A DNA stretch of 64,000 bases from Arthrobacter silvisoli (GTDB lineage Bacteria > Actinomycetota > Actinomycetes > Actinomycetales > Micrococcaceae): positions 158,269 through 222,268 of the forward strand of contig NZ_QRCU01000037.1 of NCBI RefSeq assembly GCF_003369445.1. The letters run 5' to 3'. The notes below the pieces were generated by a model, which ran no database searches, was not told the DNA's origin, and saw nothing but the letters and a program-made list of their open reading frames with translations. Made by a program: the position numbers and the translations under genes. Position 1 is the first letter of the stretch. The number at the start of each line of letters is the position of its first letter. Shown piece by piece: positions 33,259-41,899 of this stretch.

Positions 33259-35003
33259 CGTAGTGCCTCCATCAAATTCGCATAGGCCGAGGCCAGGGCC
33301 CTGGCGTTCGCCTGCCAGGTTCTCGTTTCCAGGACGGCCTTGCGCCCTGCCTCGCCGAACGCCGTCCGCAGTTCCTTGGAGGCGAGGAGTTCGGCGATCC
33401 GCATGGCCAGGCCGCCCGGATCTTCGGGTGCCGCCAGGAATCCGGTGATGCCGTCCTCGACGATCTCGCCGAGCGCGGGGAGCCGGCTGGCCACGACCGG
33501 ACGGGCGCAGGCCATGGCCTCCACCGGCTTCAATGGCGTCACGTCCCGGGCGACCGACAGGTCCTTCCGGGGCACGACGAACACATCCAGGGCCTGGTGG
33601 TATTGGTGGGCCCGGTGCCGCGGAACCCGTCCGGTGAACACCGCCCGGTGGTCCAGCCCGGCGGCGCGGACCTGTTCACGCAGTGCCGGCAGCGCCACGC
33701 CGTCACCGACTATCAGCAGCGTCAGGCGCGGGTGCCGCGGCGCCAGCAGCGCGAACGCAGAGACCAAGTCGTCCAGGCCTTCGTAGGCCACCAGGCTGCT
33801 GACCGTGCCGATGTACAGGGCGTCCGGGTCCAGGCCGAGTTGCGCGCGTGCCTCCGCCGCCGGCCGGGGTTCAGCCAGGAAGTCGCCGCCCACCGCATTC
33901 GGCGCCACCAGGACCTTCTCCCCCGGTACGCCGGCGGAGACGATGTTTTCCTTCATCGCCGAGCCAAGGGTCACCACCAGGTCCGCCGAACGCATGGCCT
34001 CCGCTTCACGCTCCCGGAAGAGGCGGTACCGCTGGCTGTTCTTCGCCTCCGGTCCGCGGGTGGAAGCCCAGGTGTCGGCAAGCTGGCCGCGGACCTCATA
34101 GACCCAGGGAATGCCAAGTGCTTCCGCGACCGCGCGGGTGACGAGGGCGTTCACATAGTGGGTGGTCGTATGCAGCACCGCCGGCCGGAAGTCGAGCGCC
34201 AAGTCGAGCAGCGCTTCGGCCTGCTGCTGGAGGCGTCCATCGACAGTCGCGGCCAGGCGGGCCGGCAGCAGCCTCTGGTAAGTGATGCCGTCCACAACAT
34301 CGCGGTGGCGCGCGGCGAGCTTGCCCACCTGCACCGGATAACCCACCCGGGTCACCGCCATGGTGTCCCATCCGGCATCCTTTTGGGCCAGGAGGACCGA
34401 ATGCGAGCGTTGGGCATATCCGCTGGCGGTGTGCGGCAGCGAGTTCGTCAGGACGTGCAGCACCCTGCGGCGGTGCGGCTCGTACGGCACGGGTGCAAGG
34501 GTGGGCGTCCAGCCTTCAAGGAGCCGCAACTCTGCTGCGAGCCGCTGGCCCTGCCGGCGTTCAGCACCGCTGGCGGCGCCGTCCAGGATCCCGACGGCGG
34601 CACTGACCTCGCCGTCGTACCAGAACCGGCGCGCCTGGGCGGCGCGGTGGCGGCGGGCTCCGGCTGAGTGGCGGAGGAACGAATCGGCGAGGTCGGGGCG
34701 GTTGGCGACCAGCGCGACGTCGGCCATTGCCCTGCTGTGCTCCGCGGACGGGCCGGCGTCCGCAAGGGCCGCTTCCAGCCGCCGGACCACATCCTGGTCC
34801 TCGCCCGCCATCAGACCGGCCAGCAGCACGGGTCCCCGCGACGAACCGGGCCCGGCGGCCCGGATCGCGGCTTTCGCGAGGGTGCGCACCAGGCGGGACG
34901 GCATCCGCCGGGACACCTGGAGGGCCAGCAGGGCCGGATCATCAGCCAGGTGTTCGCGTGCGGCCCCCGCCGCGAGGCGAAGATTACTCAGGAGCTCTTT
35001 CAT
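33255..35003 (-). CDS. GT4-family glycosyltransferase with N-terminal helical extension
   Basis: This 582-residue protein has about 185 N-terminal residues of Ala/Leu/Arg-rich helices (possibly membrane-peripheral or repeat-like, e.g. LLAGLMAGEDQDVVRRLEAAL) before a GT-B core. The GT4 features are HVLTNSLPHTASGYAQRS near 190, TTTHYVNALV, WVYEVRGQLADTW, GTVSSLVAYEGLDDLVSAF near 410, FTGRVPRHRAHQYHQALD and TPLKPVEAMACARPVVAS with the E-x7-E-type motif. It is the closest relative in the window of module A of the giant enzyme at 23844. The ATG overlaps the stop of the upstream GT4 (ATGA) and its stop overlaps the permease start. Confidence 0.87.
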   Translation of the reverse strand: MKELLSNLRLAAGAAREHLADDPALLALQVSRRMPSRLVRTLAKAAIRAAGPGSSRGPVLLAGLMAGEDQDVVRRLEAALADAGPSAEHSRAMADVALVANRPDLADSFLRHSAGARRHRAAQARRFWYDGEVSAAVGILDGAASGAERRQGQRLAAELRLLEGWTPTLAPVPYEPHRRRVLHVLTNSLPHTASGYAQRSHSVLLAQKDAGWDTMAVTRVGYPVQVGKLAARHRDVVDGITYQRLLPARLAATVDGRLQQQAEALLDLALDFRPAVLHTTTHYVNALVTRAVAEALGIPWVYEVRGQLADTWASTRGPEAKNSQRYRLFREREAEAMRSADLVVTLGSAMKENIVSAGVPGEKVLVAPNAVGGDFLAEPRPAAEARAQLGLDPDALYIGTVSSLVAYEGLDDLVSAFALLAPRHPRLTLLIVGDGVALPALREQVRAAGLDHRAVFTGRVPRHRAHQYHQALDVFVVPRKDLSVARDVTPLKPVEAMACARPVVASRLPALGEIVEDGITGFLAAPEDPGGLAMRIAELLASKELRTAFGEAGRKAVLETRTWQANARALASAYANLMEALR

Positions 35004-36259
35004 CGGCGGCGCCTCCGGGAGGTGGCAAGGACGCCCTTGATCAGGTCCATGTAGCGCGCGGCGAGGAAGGGGTAGTCGGCGTGCTCCTTCACCCATTGCC
35101 GGCCATCGCCGTTACGGATCAGCCGGCCCCTGTCCTTGGCCAGCGAAGTCCACAGCGACGCCAGTGCCTCCGGGCTGCTCGCCACGATGTCACCGGCGCC
35201 GGCGTCTTCGATGATGCGGGCGGCCTCCCCGCGGACCACAGCGGTGACGTGGCGACCGACGGCGAGCACCTCGTAGGTCTTCGACGGCACCGTGGTCTCG
35301 AAGGATTTCCAGTCATCCCTGAGGGAGACCAGGCAGGTATCCGCCGAAGCGTAGCGCTCCATGACGTCCTTGCCGTGCATCGGGTCATGGAAGGTGACCG
35401 GCGCGTCCAGTTCGAGGGCAAGCTGCTCCAGCTCGCGGCGCTTCACTCCGCTGCCCACCATGTGCAGGTGCATGGAATCGCCCACCAAGGCGCTGGCCCG
35501 GATCGCGACGTCGAGCTTCTGGCTCCTGCCATGGTTGCCCAAGTACAGGACTTCGAAGGTGTCCCGTTCGAGCGCGGGGGGCGCCAGGGTGGGGATCTGC
35601 TCCAGCCGGACACCGTTGCTGACAGTGGCCACGTTGGCCAGTCCGCGGGCCCTGAGGGTAGAGGCGAAGCCTTCGGTGACGGTAACCACCAGGTCCGCCC
35701 GGTGCTGCACGAACTCGACGGCGTGTTCGGCCAGGCTCTTGACCTTGCCCTGGACGAGACGGGCGTCCCGTGCCAGGTCCGGCCAAGCGTCCCGCATCTC
35801 GACGATCAGCGGAACCCGCCGCAACCTGGAGAGGACATACCCGGCGCCGAGCGTCGGGAGGCTGGGCGCGGTGACGATGACGACGTCGGGCCGCCGGGTA
35901 AGCAGGCCGAGCGGAACGGACAGCACCGCCGAATAGCACTGGTCGAGGAAGCGCGCGAGGTGGGAGGCACCGTGCCGCAGGTAGGGTACGCGCACGATCA
36001 GCTCCGAGTTGGGGCCCTCCTGGCTGCGCATCGGCCAGCCGGCAGTATCGCGGGGAAGCTCCCGGCGTCCGTGGGGTGTGTGCGCAACCGGCGCGACGAC
36101 GTCGACGTTCCAGCCGGCGGCGGCGAACTCCTTGATGAAGGCGGTCCAACGGCGCTGCGGCGGGCTGCTCTCAGGCCAATAGGAGTGGGTGACGAGAGTA
36201 AGGCGCGGCGTATCCCCGCAGCGCTGTTGCTCAACGCCTGTTTGTGTGGCGGTCTGCAT
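35000..36259 (-). CDS. GT4-family glycosyltransferase (WbuB-like)
   Basis: This 419-residue GT-B enzyme of the WbuB/GT4 type has LVTHSYWPESSPPQRRWTAFIKEF near residue 21, APSLPTLGAGYVLSRLRRVPLIVEMRDAWPD near 130, a linker with VTVTEGFASTLRARG, VLYLGNHGRSQKLDVAIRAS near 240, and the nucleotide-sugar site VPSKTYEVLAVGRHVTAVV near 320. WbuB-type enzymes add aminosugars (for example L-FucNAc) to lipid-linked acceptors; the donor here is unknown. It is 5 nt downstream of the surface-protein gene and overlaps the next GT4 by 4 nt, so it is inside the leftward operon. Confidence 0.88.
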   Translation of the reverse strand: MQTATQTGVEQQRCGDTPRLTLVTHSYWPESSPPQRRWTAFIKEFAAAGWNVDVVAPVAHTPHGRRELPRDTAGWPMRSQEGPNSELIVRVPYLRHGASHLARFLDQCYSAVLSVPLGLLTRRPDVVIVTAPSLPTLGAGYVLSRLRRVPLIVEMRDAWPDLARDARLVQGKVKSLAEHAVEFVQHRADLVVTVTEGFASTLRARGLANVATVSNGVRLEQIPTLAPPALERDTFEVLYLGNHGRSQKLDVAIRASALVGDSMHLHMVGSGVKRRELEQLALELDAPVTFHDPMHGKDVMERYASADTCLVSLRDDWKSFETTVPSKTYEVLAVGRHVTAVVRGEAARIIEDAGAGDIVASSPEALASLWTSLAKDRGRLIRNGDGRQWVKEHADYPFLAARYMDLIKGVLATSRRRRR

Positions 36260-36264
36260 CGGGT

Positions 36265-36966
36265 TTACTTATGGCTCCGGAGCGGCGTCCTCCGGGACTT
36301 GGAGCCCATGAACCGGAAGTAGGCAAACCCGGCCCCGAGCAGGGCAAGGACGGTGATGATCTGTACGTGCAACGGGCTGCCGGTGGCGACTGAAACCACG
36401 GAGTCGAGGGTCTTCGCCACCGGCTCGGGGATGGGCACCGGAGCCGCGGTCTTGGCGGGGGCGGCAGGCTTCGGAGCGGGGGCGGTACTGCTGCTGCCGG
36501 TGGGGTCCGGAGTCTCCGGCAGGGCCGGGACCTCCGCGGTACCCGGATCCTGGAGCTGCCCGGCGGGCTGCTCGACGATGAAAGGGAACGGCGCCGGGGA
36601 CGCCGGGGCCAGGGGTGCCGGATTCGGTGCGGGCTCCGCCGGATTCGTGGCTGTTCCCCCGCTTCCTCCGCCGGGAATGATGGTTCCGGGAAGATTTGTC
36701 ACCGGACCGCTCGTTTCGGAACCGGAAGGCGCGGGATCAGTCGTGCCGGGATCCGTCGTTGCGGGATCGCCGGGAGCGGGCCCGGTTGTCCCGCCGAGGT
36801 CGATGGGATCCGAGGGTCCGGGAATGATGGTCCCCGGGTCGAGCGTGTTGTCGATGATCGGGGCGGGAGTCTCTTCCGCGTGTGCGGCGCCGGCCTGGAT
36901 TCCCAGGGTCAAGGCAAGCGCAAGCACCGCGGCGCACTTGCGTGCCCCGCTGCAATACTTCCTCAT
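36265..36966 (-). CDS. Secreted Pro/Thr/Gly-rich surface protein with C-terminal membrane anchor
   Basis: This 233-residue protein has a Sec signal peptide (VLALALTLGIQAGAAHAEE, about 14-32). A low-complexity central region (about 35-190) is rich in Pro, Thr, Gly and Ala with repeats such as PGTIIPG, TTDPGTTDP and NPAEPAPNPAP. A C-terminal hydrophobic helix (IITVLALLGAGFAYFRFMG) and a basic tail (KSRRTPLRSHK) give an LPxTG-like topology, but no sortase motif is present. The layout resembles wall-spanning stalk proteins. It is the first gene of the leftward glycosyltransferase/export series, only 5 nt before the WbuB-like gene, and so may be a structural partner of the polymer. No family recognised. 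Confidence 0.72.
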   Translation of the reverse strand: MRKYCSGARKCAAVLALALTLGIQAGAAHAEETPAPIIDNTLDPGTIIPGPSDPIDLGGTTGPAPGDPATTDPGTTDPAPSGSETSGPVTNLPGTIIPGGGSGGTATNPAEPAPNPAPLAPASPAPFPFIVEQPAGQLQDPGTAEVPALPETPDPTGSSSTAPAPKPAAPAKTAAPVPIPEPVAKTLDSVVSVATGSPLHVQIITVLALLGAGFAYFRFMGSKSRRTPLRSHK

Positions 36967-37091
36967 CGTTGCCCCCCGCAGCGATTGCGGCAGGTCCTGC
37001 CCGCCGCTGCTGCGGCTGGCGAACCCGGCCGGTTAGTCAAAGCGAATCAGTCGGTCCAGTCAATAAGATCCTGATCAGCATAATTCACTCC

Positions 37092-37122
37092 GCGGCGCGA
37101 AGCCGCATCAAAGTCCTTGATG
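37092..37122 (-). terminator. Two adjoining hairpins after the LCP gene
   Basis: GCGGC-GCGAA-GCCGC (37092-37106) and CATCAA-AGTCC-TTGATG (37106-37122) lie within 40 nt after the LCP stop. They may end the LCP transcript or stabilise its 3' end. There is no T tract. Confidence 0.4.
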
Positions 37123-37126
37123 TGGA

Positions 37127-38179
37127 CTAATTGGCAATCCCTTCGGCTTTAAGGTACTCGCCCACTTTGTCCTCCTTCAGGGCCTTCTTGAGGGCGTCGA
37201 TCGCGGCCTGGTCGGCCACCACAATCGACTGGCCATCGGCAGACCAGCCGGTTCCGCTGTTGGGAAGTGTGAAGCTCTTCACATCGCCGGAGCGAACGTT
37301 CCGGAGTTCGATGGCGAGCTTGCCCACGGCCACGGCATCAAGGGTCTCGTCCACTGAAACATAGGGGGAAACCTCGTCGACCACGGCGCTGATCTTGCCC
37401 GGGTCGGTGAGGGTCTCTGTGGTCAGGAACTTGCCCAGCAGGGCCTTCAGGAAGAGCTGCTGGTTCTTCACCCGCTGGTAGTCGCCGTCGGCGAAGGCGT
37501 AGCGTTCGCGGACGAAGACCAGCGCCTTGTCCCCGCTCAGCACCTGCTTGCCCTTGGCGAAGTCGAAGTTCCGGGCGCTGAAGGCAATGGGGACATTGAC
37601 TTCCACCCCGCCCAGGGCGTCGGTCATGGACTTGAAGCCCTCGAAGTCGATCACGGCAACGTGGTCGATGCGGGTATCAAGGATGCCTTCCACGGTCTGC
37701 ACCACCAGCGGAATGCCACCGAAGGCCATGGCCGCGTTGATCTTGGCGCTGCCATGGCCCGGAATATCCACCCAGGTGTCACGCATGATGGACGTGATGA
37801 AGATGTTCTTCCGGTCCGCGGGGATGTGGACGAGCATCATCGAGTCGGAGCGCTGGTCCGACGGGGCCCCTTTTTCCGCGGTATCGACCGAGGCGGAGCG
37901 GGAGTCGCTGCCCAGCACGAGGATGTTCGTGGCCTCTCCCCCGTTGGGAAGGGTCGGCTTGGTGGGCCGGGTGGACTCCTCGGGGAAGGCGTGCTCGATC
38001 TTCTGGGTCTTGGTGTTGAAGCTGTTGGCGAGGTTGACCAGGTAGACGCCGCTGATCGTTCCCGCAACCAGGACAACAGCCAAGAAGGCCAGCAGGACAT
38101 TCCGCGCGGTGTGCGACTTCTTCTTCCGCGGCCCCTGCTCATCCTGCGTAGCGTCGGGCAGCATTTCGTCGTTGTGCAT
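37127..38179 (-). CDS. LytR-CpsA-Psr (LCP) family glycopolymer ligase
   Basis: This 350-residue membrane protein attaches lipid-linked anionic glycopolymers to peptidoglycan outside the cell. It has a cytoplasmic lysine-rich N-terminus, one membrane helix (about 27-47, VLLAFLAVVLVAGTISGVYLV) and the LCP domain: NILVLGSDSR near 85, RSDSMMLVHIPADRKNIFITSIMRDTWVDIPGHG (catalytic Arg/Asp sites), KINAAMAFGG, DHVAVIDFEGF, and FVRERYAFADGDYQRVKNQQ. The ATG has AAGGA 8 nt upstream. It is oriented toward the glycosyltransferase operon but separated by a 160-nt gap with hairpins. It is the natural candidate to link the exported polymer of this locus to the wall. Confidence 0.94.
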   Translation of the reverse strand: MHNDEMLPDATQDEQGPRKKKSHTARNVLLAFLAVVLVAGTISGVYLVNLANSFNTKTQKIEHAFPEESTRPTKPTLPNGGEATNILVLGSDSRSASVDTAEKGAPSDQRSDSMMLVHIPADRKNIFITSIMRDTWVDIPGHGSAKINAAMAFGGIPLVVQTVEGILDTRIDHVAVIDFEGFKSMTDALGGVEVNVPIAFSARNFDFAKGKQVLSGDKALVFVRERYAFADGDYQRVKNQQLFLKALLGKFLTTETLTDPGKISAVVDEVSPYVSVDETLDAVAVGKLAIELRNVRSGDVKSFTLPNSGTGWSADGQSIVVADQAAIDALKKALKEDKVGEYLKAEGIAN

Positions 38180-38289
38180 CCGTGTGTTCCTTTGTTCCCC
38201 AAGGCAAAACTGTTCACGCCATCATCCCATGCCCCGCGAAAAAGGCCTTCCAGCCTTCCCCCAGCTTCGTTCCGGGCGCGTGGGGCACG

Positions 38290-38295
38290 TAGGCT
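38290..38295 (+). promoter_or_regulatory. -10 box of a leaderless DUF3515 promoter
   Basis: TAGGCT is followed by six bases and the GTG at 38302, which lacks a Shine-Dalgarno site; the spacing predicts a leaderless mRNA. Confidence 0.5.
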
Positions 38296-38301
38296 TGAGG
38301 G

Positions 38302-38802
38302 GTGAATTTTCCGTCCGCGCAACCTTTCCCCCCGAAGATCGCGGCGCTTGCCGCGGCCGCGTCGCTGCTGGCCCTGTCCGCCTGCTCAGCTGCCGTGGAC
38401 GTCAAGGCGGCGTCCGATGCCGCCAACCCGGCCTGCGCCCCAATGATGGTGGCGCTTCCGGACGCGATCGGAGACGCCAAGCTGCGCAAGACGAACAGCC
38501 AGGCCACCGCGGCCTGGGGCGAGCCCTCCCAAGTGGTCCTGCGCTGCGGCGTCAACGTCCCCGGTCCCACTACCGACCGCTGCGTCACCGTCAACGACGT
38601 CGACTGGGTGATCAAGGAGGGCAACCCCGTGTGGACGCTGACCACCTACGGCCGGGAGCCCGCCACCGAAATCCTCATGGACCCGAACGTCATCAGTTCG
38701 GCAACAGTCCTGGCCGATCTGGCCCAGGCCGCCGGCAAGATCAAGGCCGTCCGCCACTGCGTGGGCCAGGAGGACCTGCAGAACCTCCCGAAGAGCAAGT
38801 AG
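38302..38802 (+). CDS. DUF3515 family lipoprotein
   Basis: This 166-residue secreted protein has a lipoprotein signal (IAALAAAASLLALSAC, lipobox LSAC near residue 28) and a DUF3515 domain with paired cysteines: NPACAPMMVALPDAIGDAKLRKTN near 42, AAWGEPSQVVLRCGVNVPGPTTDRCVTVNDVDWVI, and a final RHCVGQ. DUF3515 proteins are actinobacterial, of unknown function, and usually lie next to ddl and thiL. Here ddl is the convergent neighbour, but thiL is 31 kb to the left, with the polysaccharide region between. The GTG start follows TAGGCT by 6 nt, supporting leaderless expression. Confidence 0.85.
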   Translation: MNFPSAQPFPPKIAALAAAASLLALSACSAAVDVKAASDAANPACAPMMVALPDAIGDAKLRKTNSQATAAWGEPSQVVLRCGVNVPGPTTDRCVTVNDVDWVIKEGNPVWTLTTYGREPATEILMDPNVISSATVLADLAQAAGKIKAVRHCVGQEDLQNLPKSK

Positions 38803-38889
38803 GCCCTACCAGGTGGTCAAGCGCACCGGGCGGTACCGCCGCAATCACGGCAGCGGCAATCGCGACGGCGGCACGCGCCTTCGGGTGTG

Positions 38890-40038
38890 CTAGCGCAGGC
38901 CCGTCTTGCGGTTCAGGGCCAGGTAGATCAGTTCGTCGATCAGCTCCGCGTACGGCAGGCCCGAGGCGGCCCACATCTGCGGGTACATGCTCTTGGGGGT
39001 GAACCCGGGCATGGTGTTGATCTCGTTGATGATGAGCTCGCCGTCCGGGGTATAGAAGAAGTCCACCCGGCTCAGGCCCTCCGCACCGACGGCGTCGAAC
39101 GCCGCCGCGGCAAGCTCGCGGACGCGGGCGATCGCTTCCTCGGGCATGTCCGCCGGGCAGCTCAGGGCGGCGGCGCCGTCCTCGACGTACTTGGCGGCGA
39201 AGTCGTAGAACTCGTGCCCGCCCGACGTCACGGCGATTTCGCCCGGCATGGAGGTGCGCGGGGCATCGGTGCCGCGCCCCTCGAGCACGGCGCATTCGAT
39301 CTCTCGGCCGGTGATGCCGGCTTCGATCACGAGCTTGAGGTCATGGCGGCGGGCTTCTTCGATCGCGGCGTCCAGGCCGTCGAGCGAGTCCACTTTGGAA
39401 ATCCCCATCGAGGATCCGGCGCGGGCCGGCTTCACGAACACCGGGTAACCCAGGCGGTCGACCCGCTTGCGGACGGCCTCGGCATCGTTGCTCCATTCGC
39501 GGTCGGTGACGGCCACGTAGGGCCCCACCTTCAGCCCGGCAGCTTCGAAGACCACCTTCATGAAGTGCTTGTCCATGCCGACGGCGGAGGCGAGCACGCC
39601 GGCACCTACGTAGCGGGTGTCCGAAAGTTCCAGCAGTCCCTGGATGGTTCCGTCCTCGCCCCACGGTCCGTGCAGCAGCGGGAAGACGACGTCAACGGAG
39701 CCGAGTTCCTGCGGGACGGCATTGGGTTCGGTGACCACGAGCTGGTGGGTGCCGCCGATTTCGGCGAGGGTTACCGTCTTGCCCGAGGGGGCGACTTCCG
39801 GCAGTTCCGCCGAGCTCAGCGACCACTGGCCCGGATCTCCGCTGGGGAGCACCCACTGGCCGGTCTTGGCGATCCCGATCGGGATGACGTCGTACTTGCT
39901 CTTGTCGATCGCCCCCATCACTCCGGCCGCCGTCACGCAGCTCACGGCGTGCTCGCTGGAACGGCCGCCGAACAGCACGGCGATGCGCGGCCGCCGGCCG
40001 CCGTCGGGAGTTCCGGTGGTCTGGGTCTTTTCGGTCAC
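38890..40038 (-). CDS. ddl: D-alanine--D-alanine ligase
   Basis: This 382-residue ATP-grasp enzyme makes D-Ala-D-Ala for peptidoglycan. The N-terminal AVLFGGRSSEHAVSC is near 20, HGPWGEDGTIQGLLELS contains the first D-Ala site, FVKPARAGSSMGISKV is the ATP-binding loop, EAGITGREIECAVLEG lies in the grasp, and RVDFFYTPDGELIINEINTMPGFTPKSMYP carries the Mg-binding acidic residues. Its length matches the long actinobacterial Ddl. It lies 2 nt after gpsA and is the last gene of the leftward murA-plsC-gpsA-ddl operon. Confidence 0.97.
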   Translation of the reverse strand: MTEKTQTTGTPDGGRRPRIAVLFGGRSSEHAVSCVTAAGVMGAIDKSKYDVIPIGIAKTGQWVLPSGDPGQWSLSSAELPEVAPSGKTVTLAEIGGTHQLVVTEPNAVPQELGSVDVVFPLLHGPWGEDGTIQGLLELSDTRYVGAGVLASAVGMDKHFMKVVFEAAGLKVGPYVAVTDREWSNDAEAVRKRVDRLGYPVFVKPARAGSSMGISKVDSLDGLDAAIEEARRHDLKLVIEAGITGREIECAVLEGRGTDAPRTSMPGEIAVTSGGHEFYDFAAKYVEDGAAALSCPADMPEEAIARVRELAAAAFDAVGAEGLSRVDFFYTPDGELIINEINTMPGFTPKSMYPQMWAASGLPYAELIDELIYLALNRKTGLR

Positions 40039-40040
40039 AG

Positions 40041-41090
40041 TCAGTAATCGCCTTCGGACTTCAGGGAGCGGGCAAGGAGCCGGGGCCCGAGTTCATCAAC
40101 GGAAAGTTTGCCTTCCAGCACGGCCACCACGGCCGCGGTGATCGGCATGTCGACGCCGAGGCTGACGGCCAGCTCGTTGACAGCGTACCCGGATTTGATG
40201 CCCTCCGCCGTTTGGGTCATCTTGGCCGTGACCTCGTCGAGGGTCAGGCCCTGGCCCAGGAGCCGGCCCGCGGTGTGGTTGCGGGACAGCGGGGAGGAAC
40301 AAGTGGCCACGAGGTCGCCGAGCCCGGCGAGGCCGGATATCGTGTGGGCCTCTCCGCCCAGGGCGAGGGCCAGGCGCGAGGTCTCGGCCAGGCCGCGGGT
40401 GATGACCGAGGCCTTCGTGTTGTCGCCCATCTGTTTGCCTTCGCAAATTCCGACGGCGAGGGCGATGACGTTCTTGACGATGCCGCCGATCTCCACCCCG
40501 ACGACGTCGGTGCTGGTGTACGGGCGGAAGTAGGGCGCGGTGCAGCAGTGGGCGATCGCGGCCGCTGTGTCCTCGTCGCTGCAGGCGACCACGGAGGCCG
40601 TGGGCTCCTGCCGGGCGATTTCCATCGCCAGATTGGGGCCGGAGACCACTGCCACGCGGCATTCAGGTATGTCCAGTTCCTCGGCGATCACCTGGCTCAT
40701 GCGCGAATCGGTGCCAAGTTCCAGGCCCTTCATGAGGGAAACCACGACGGCGCCGGGTGCCACGAGCTCCTTCCATTCCTTGAGCTGTGGGCGCAGGGAC
40801 TGGGCGGGAACCGCCAGGATCACCAGTTCCGCGCCGTCCAGGACCTCGGCGACGTCGGTCGATGCAGTGATCGACAGGGGCAGCGGGGTGTCCTTCAGGT
40901 ACTGCTCGTTGAGGTGCAGGGTGTTGATCTGCTCCACCACTTCGGGGCGGCGGCCCCAGATCCGGATGTTGCGTTCCTTGCCGGCGGCCGTGGCTGCGTC
41001 GGCGATCACCTTGGCGAAGGTGGTCCCCCACGAGCCCGCACCCAGGACGGCGACGACCGCGGGTTCCCAGTCGGTGCCGGCGCCGCTCAC
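40041..41090 (-). CDS. gpsA: Glycerol-3-phosphate dehydrogenase [NAD(P)+]
   Basis: This 349-residue enzyme reduces dihydroxyacetone phosphate to sn-glycerol 3-phosphate for phospholipids. It shows the Rossmann GAGSWGTTFAKV near 18, the QSLRPQLKEW substrate segment, VVSLMKGLELGTDSRMSQ, AVVSGPNLAMEIARQEPTA, VGVEIGGIVKNVIALAVGICEG with the catalytic lysine, and LAGLGDLVATCSSPLSRNH. The GTG/ATG start overlaps the plsC stop by 4 nt. The product and PlsC catalyse neighbouring steps of phosphatidic acid synthesis. Confidence 0.97.
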   Translation of the reverse strand: MSGAGTDWEPAVVAVLGAGSWGTTFAKVIADAATAAGKERNIRIWGRRPEVVEQINTLHLNEQYLKDTPLPLSITASTDVAEVLDGAELVILAVPAQSLRPQLKEWKELVAPGAVVVSLMKGLELGTDSRMSQVIAEELDIPECRVAVVSGPNLAMEIARQEPTASVVACSDEDTAAAIAHCCTAPYFRPYTSTDVVGVEIGGIVKNVIALAVGICEGKQMGDNTKASVITRGLAETSRLALALGGEAHTISGLAGLGDLVATCSSPLSRNHTAGRLLGQGLTLDEVTAKMTQTAEGIKSGYAVNELAVSLGVDMPITAAVVAVLEGKLSVDELGPRLLARSLKSEGDY

Positions 41091-41887
41091 TTAAGCTCCC
41101 CCGGTTTGGCCGTGCTTCCGGGCTTCATTGTGCTTCCGGGCTTTTCGCTGCCCCGGGCCTGGAAGCGGCCCTGCTTGGACTGGTTGTGCGCCGCGGGGTC
41201 CCAGCGTTCAGCCGGGGGCTCTTCGCCGCGGAGTTCGGCCAGGAGCTTGGTGATGGCGTCCATGATGAGCTCGGTGGCCTCGTTCAAGGTGGTGCGGTCC
41301 AGCGTCCGGCCCGCGAAGCTGCTGAGGTCCAGGGGCTCACCGACCAGCACACGGGACGTTTTCCGCGGAAAAATGTGGAAGCGCTTGGCGTACCTCGGGA
41401 ACACTTCGTGGGCTCCCCAATGCGCCATCGGCACCACCGGCGCGCCGGTCTGGATGGCCAGTCGGGCGGCACCGGTGTGCCCCTTCATCGGCCACAGCTC
41501 CGGGTCGCGGGTCAGGGTGCCTTCGGGGTAAATGATGATGGCGCCACCGGCGTCCACCACCTCCTGGGCCGACTGCAGCGAACGGTTCGCACCCGCCGTC
41601 GAGCGTTCCACGGGAATCTGCTGCGTGGCACGCAGCAGGAAACCGACAATCGGGGCCTTGAAAAGCCCCGCCTTGGCGAGGAAGTGCGGGTGGCGTTTCT
41701 GGTTGTAGAGCATGTGGCCGATCACGATGGGATCGATCTCGGTGCAATGGTTGGGTGCGGCGATGAAACCACCCTTCGGAAGCTTCCCGGTGCCTTCCCA
41801 TTTCTTGGCCATCAGGATGTTCATCAACGGCCGTGCGATCCCCGCAAGGAGCACGAACGTGGCACGGCTCTTGGCCGATTCCTTCAA
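41087..41887 (-). CDS. plsC: 1-acyl-sn-glycerol-3-phosphate acyltransferase
   Basis: This 266-residue acyltransferase has the HX4D catalytic motif in APNHCTEIDPIVIG near residue 46, a glycerol-phosphate binding motif in EGTLTRDPELWPMKGHTGAARLA near 122, and GAPVVPMAHWG. A C-terminal basic, low-complexity tail contains PGSTMKPGSTAKPGELK. It acylates lysophosphatidic acid at the cytoplasmic membrane. It overlaps gpsA and follows murA by 12 nt. Confidence 0.92.
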   Translation of the reverse strand: MKESAKSRATFVLLAGIARPLMNILMAKKWEGTGKLPKGGFIAAPNHCTEIDPIVIGHMLYNQKRHPHFLAKAGLFKAPIVGFLLRATQQIPVERSTAGANRSLQSAQEVVDAGGAIIIYPEGTLTRDPELWPMKGHTGAARLAIQTGAPVVPMAHWGAHEVFPRYAKRFHIFPRKTSRVLVGEPLDLSSFAGRTLDRTTLNEATELIMDAITKLLAELRGEEPPAERWDPAAHNQSKQGRFQARGSEKPGSTMKPGSTAKPGELK

Positions 41888-41899
41888 AGGGTCCCCCGC

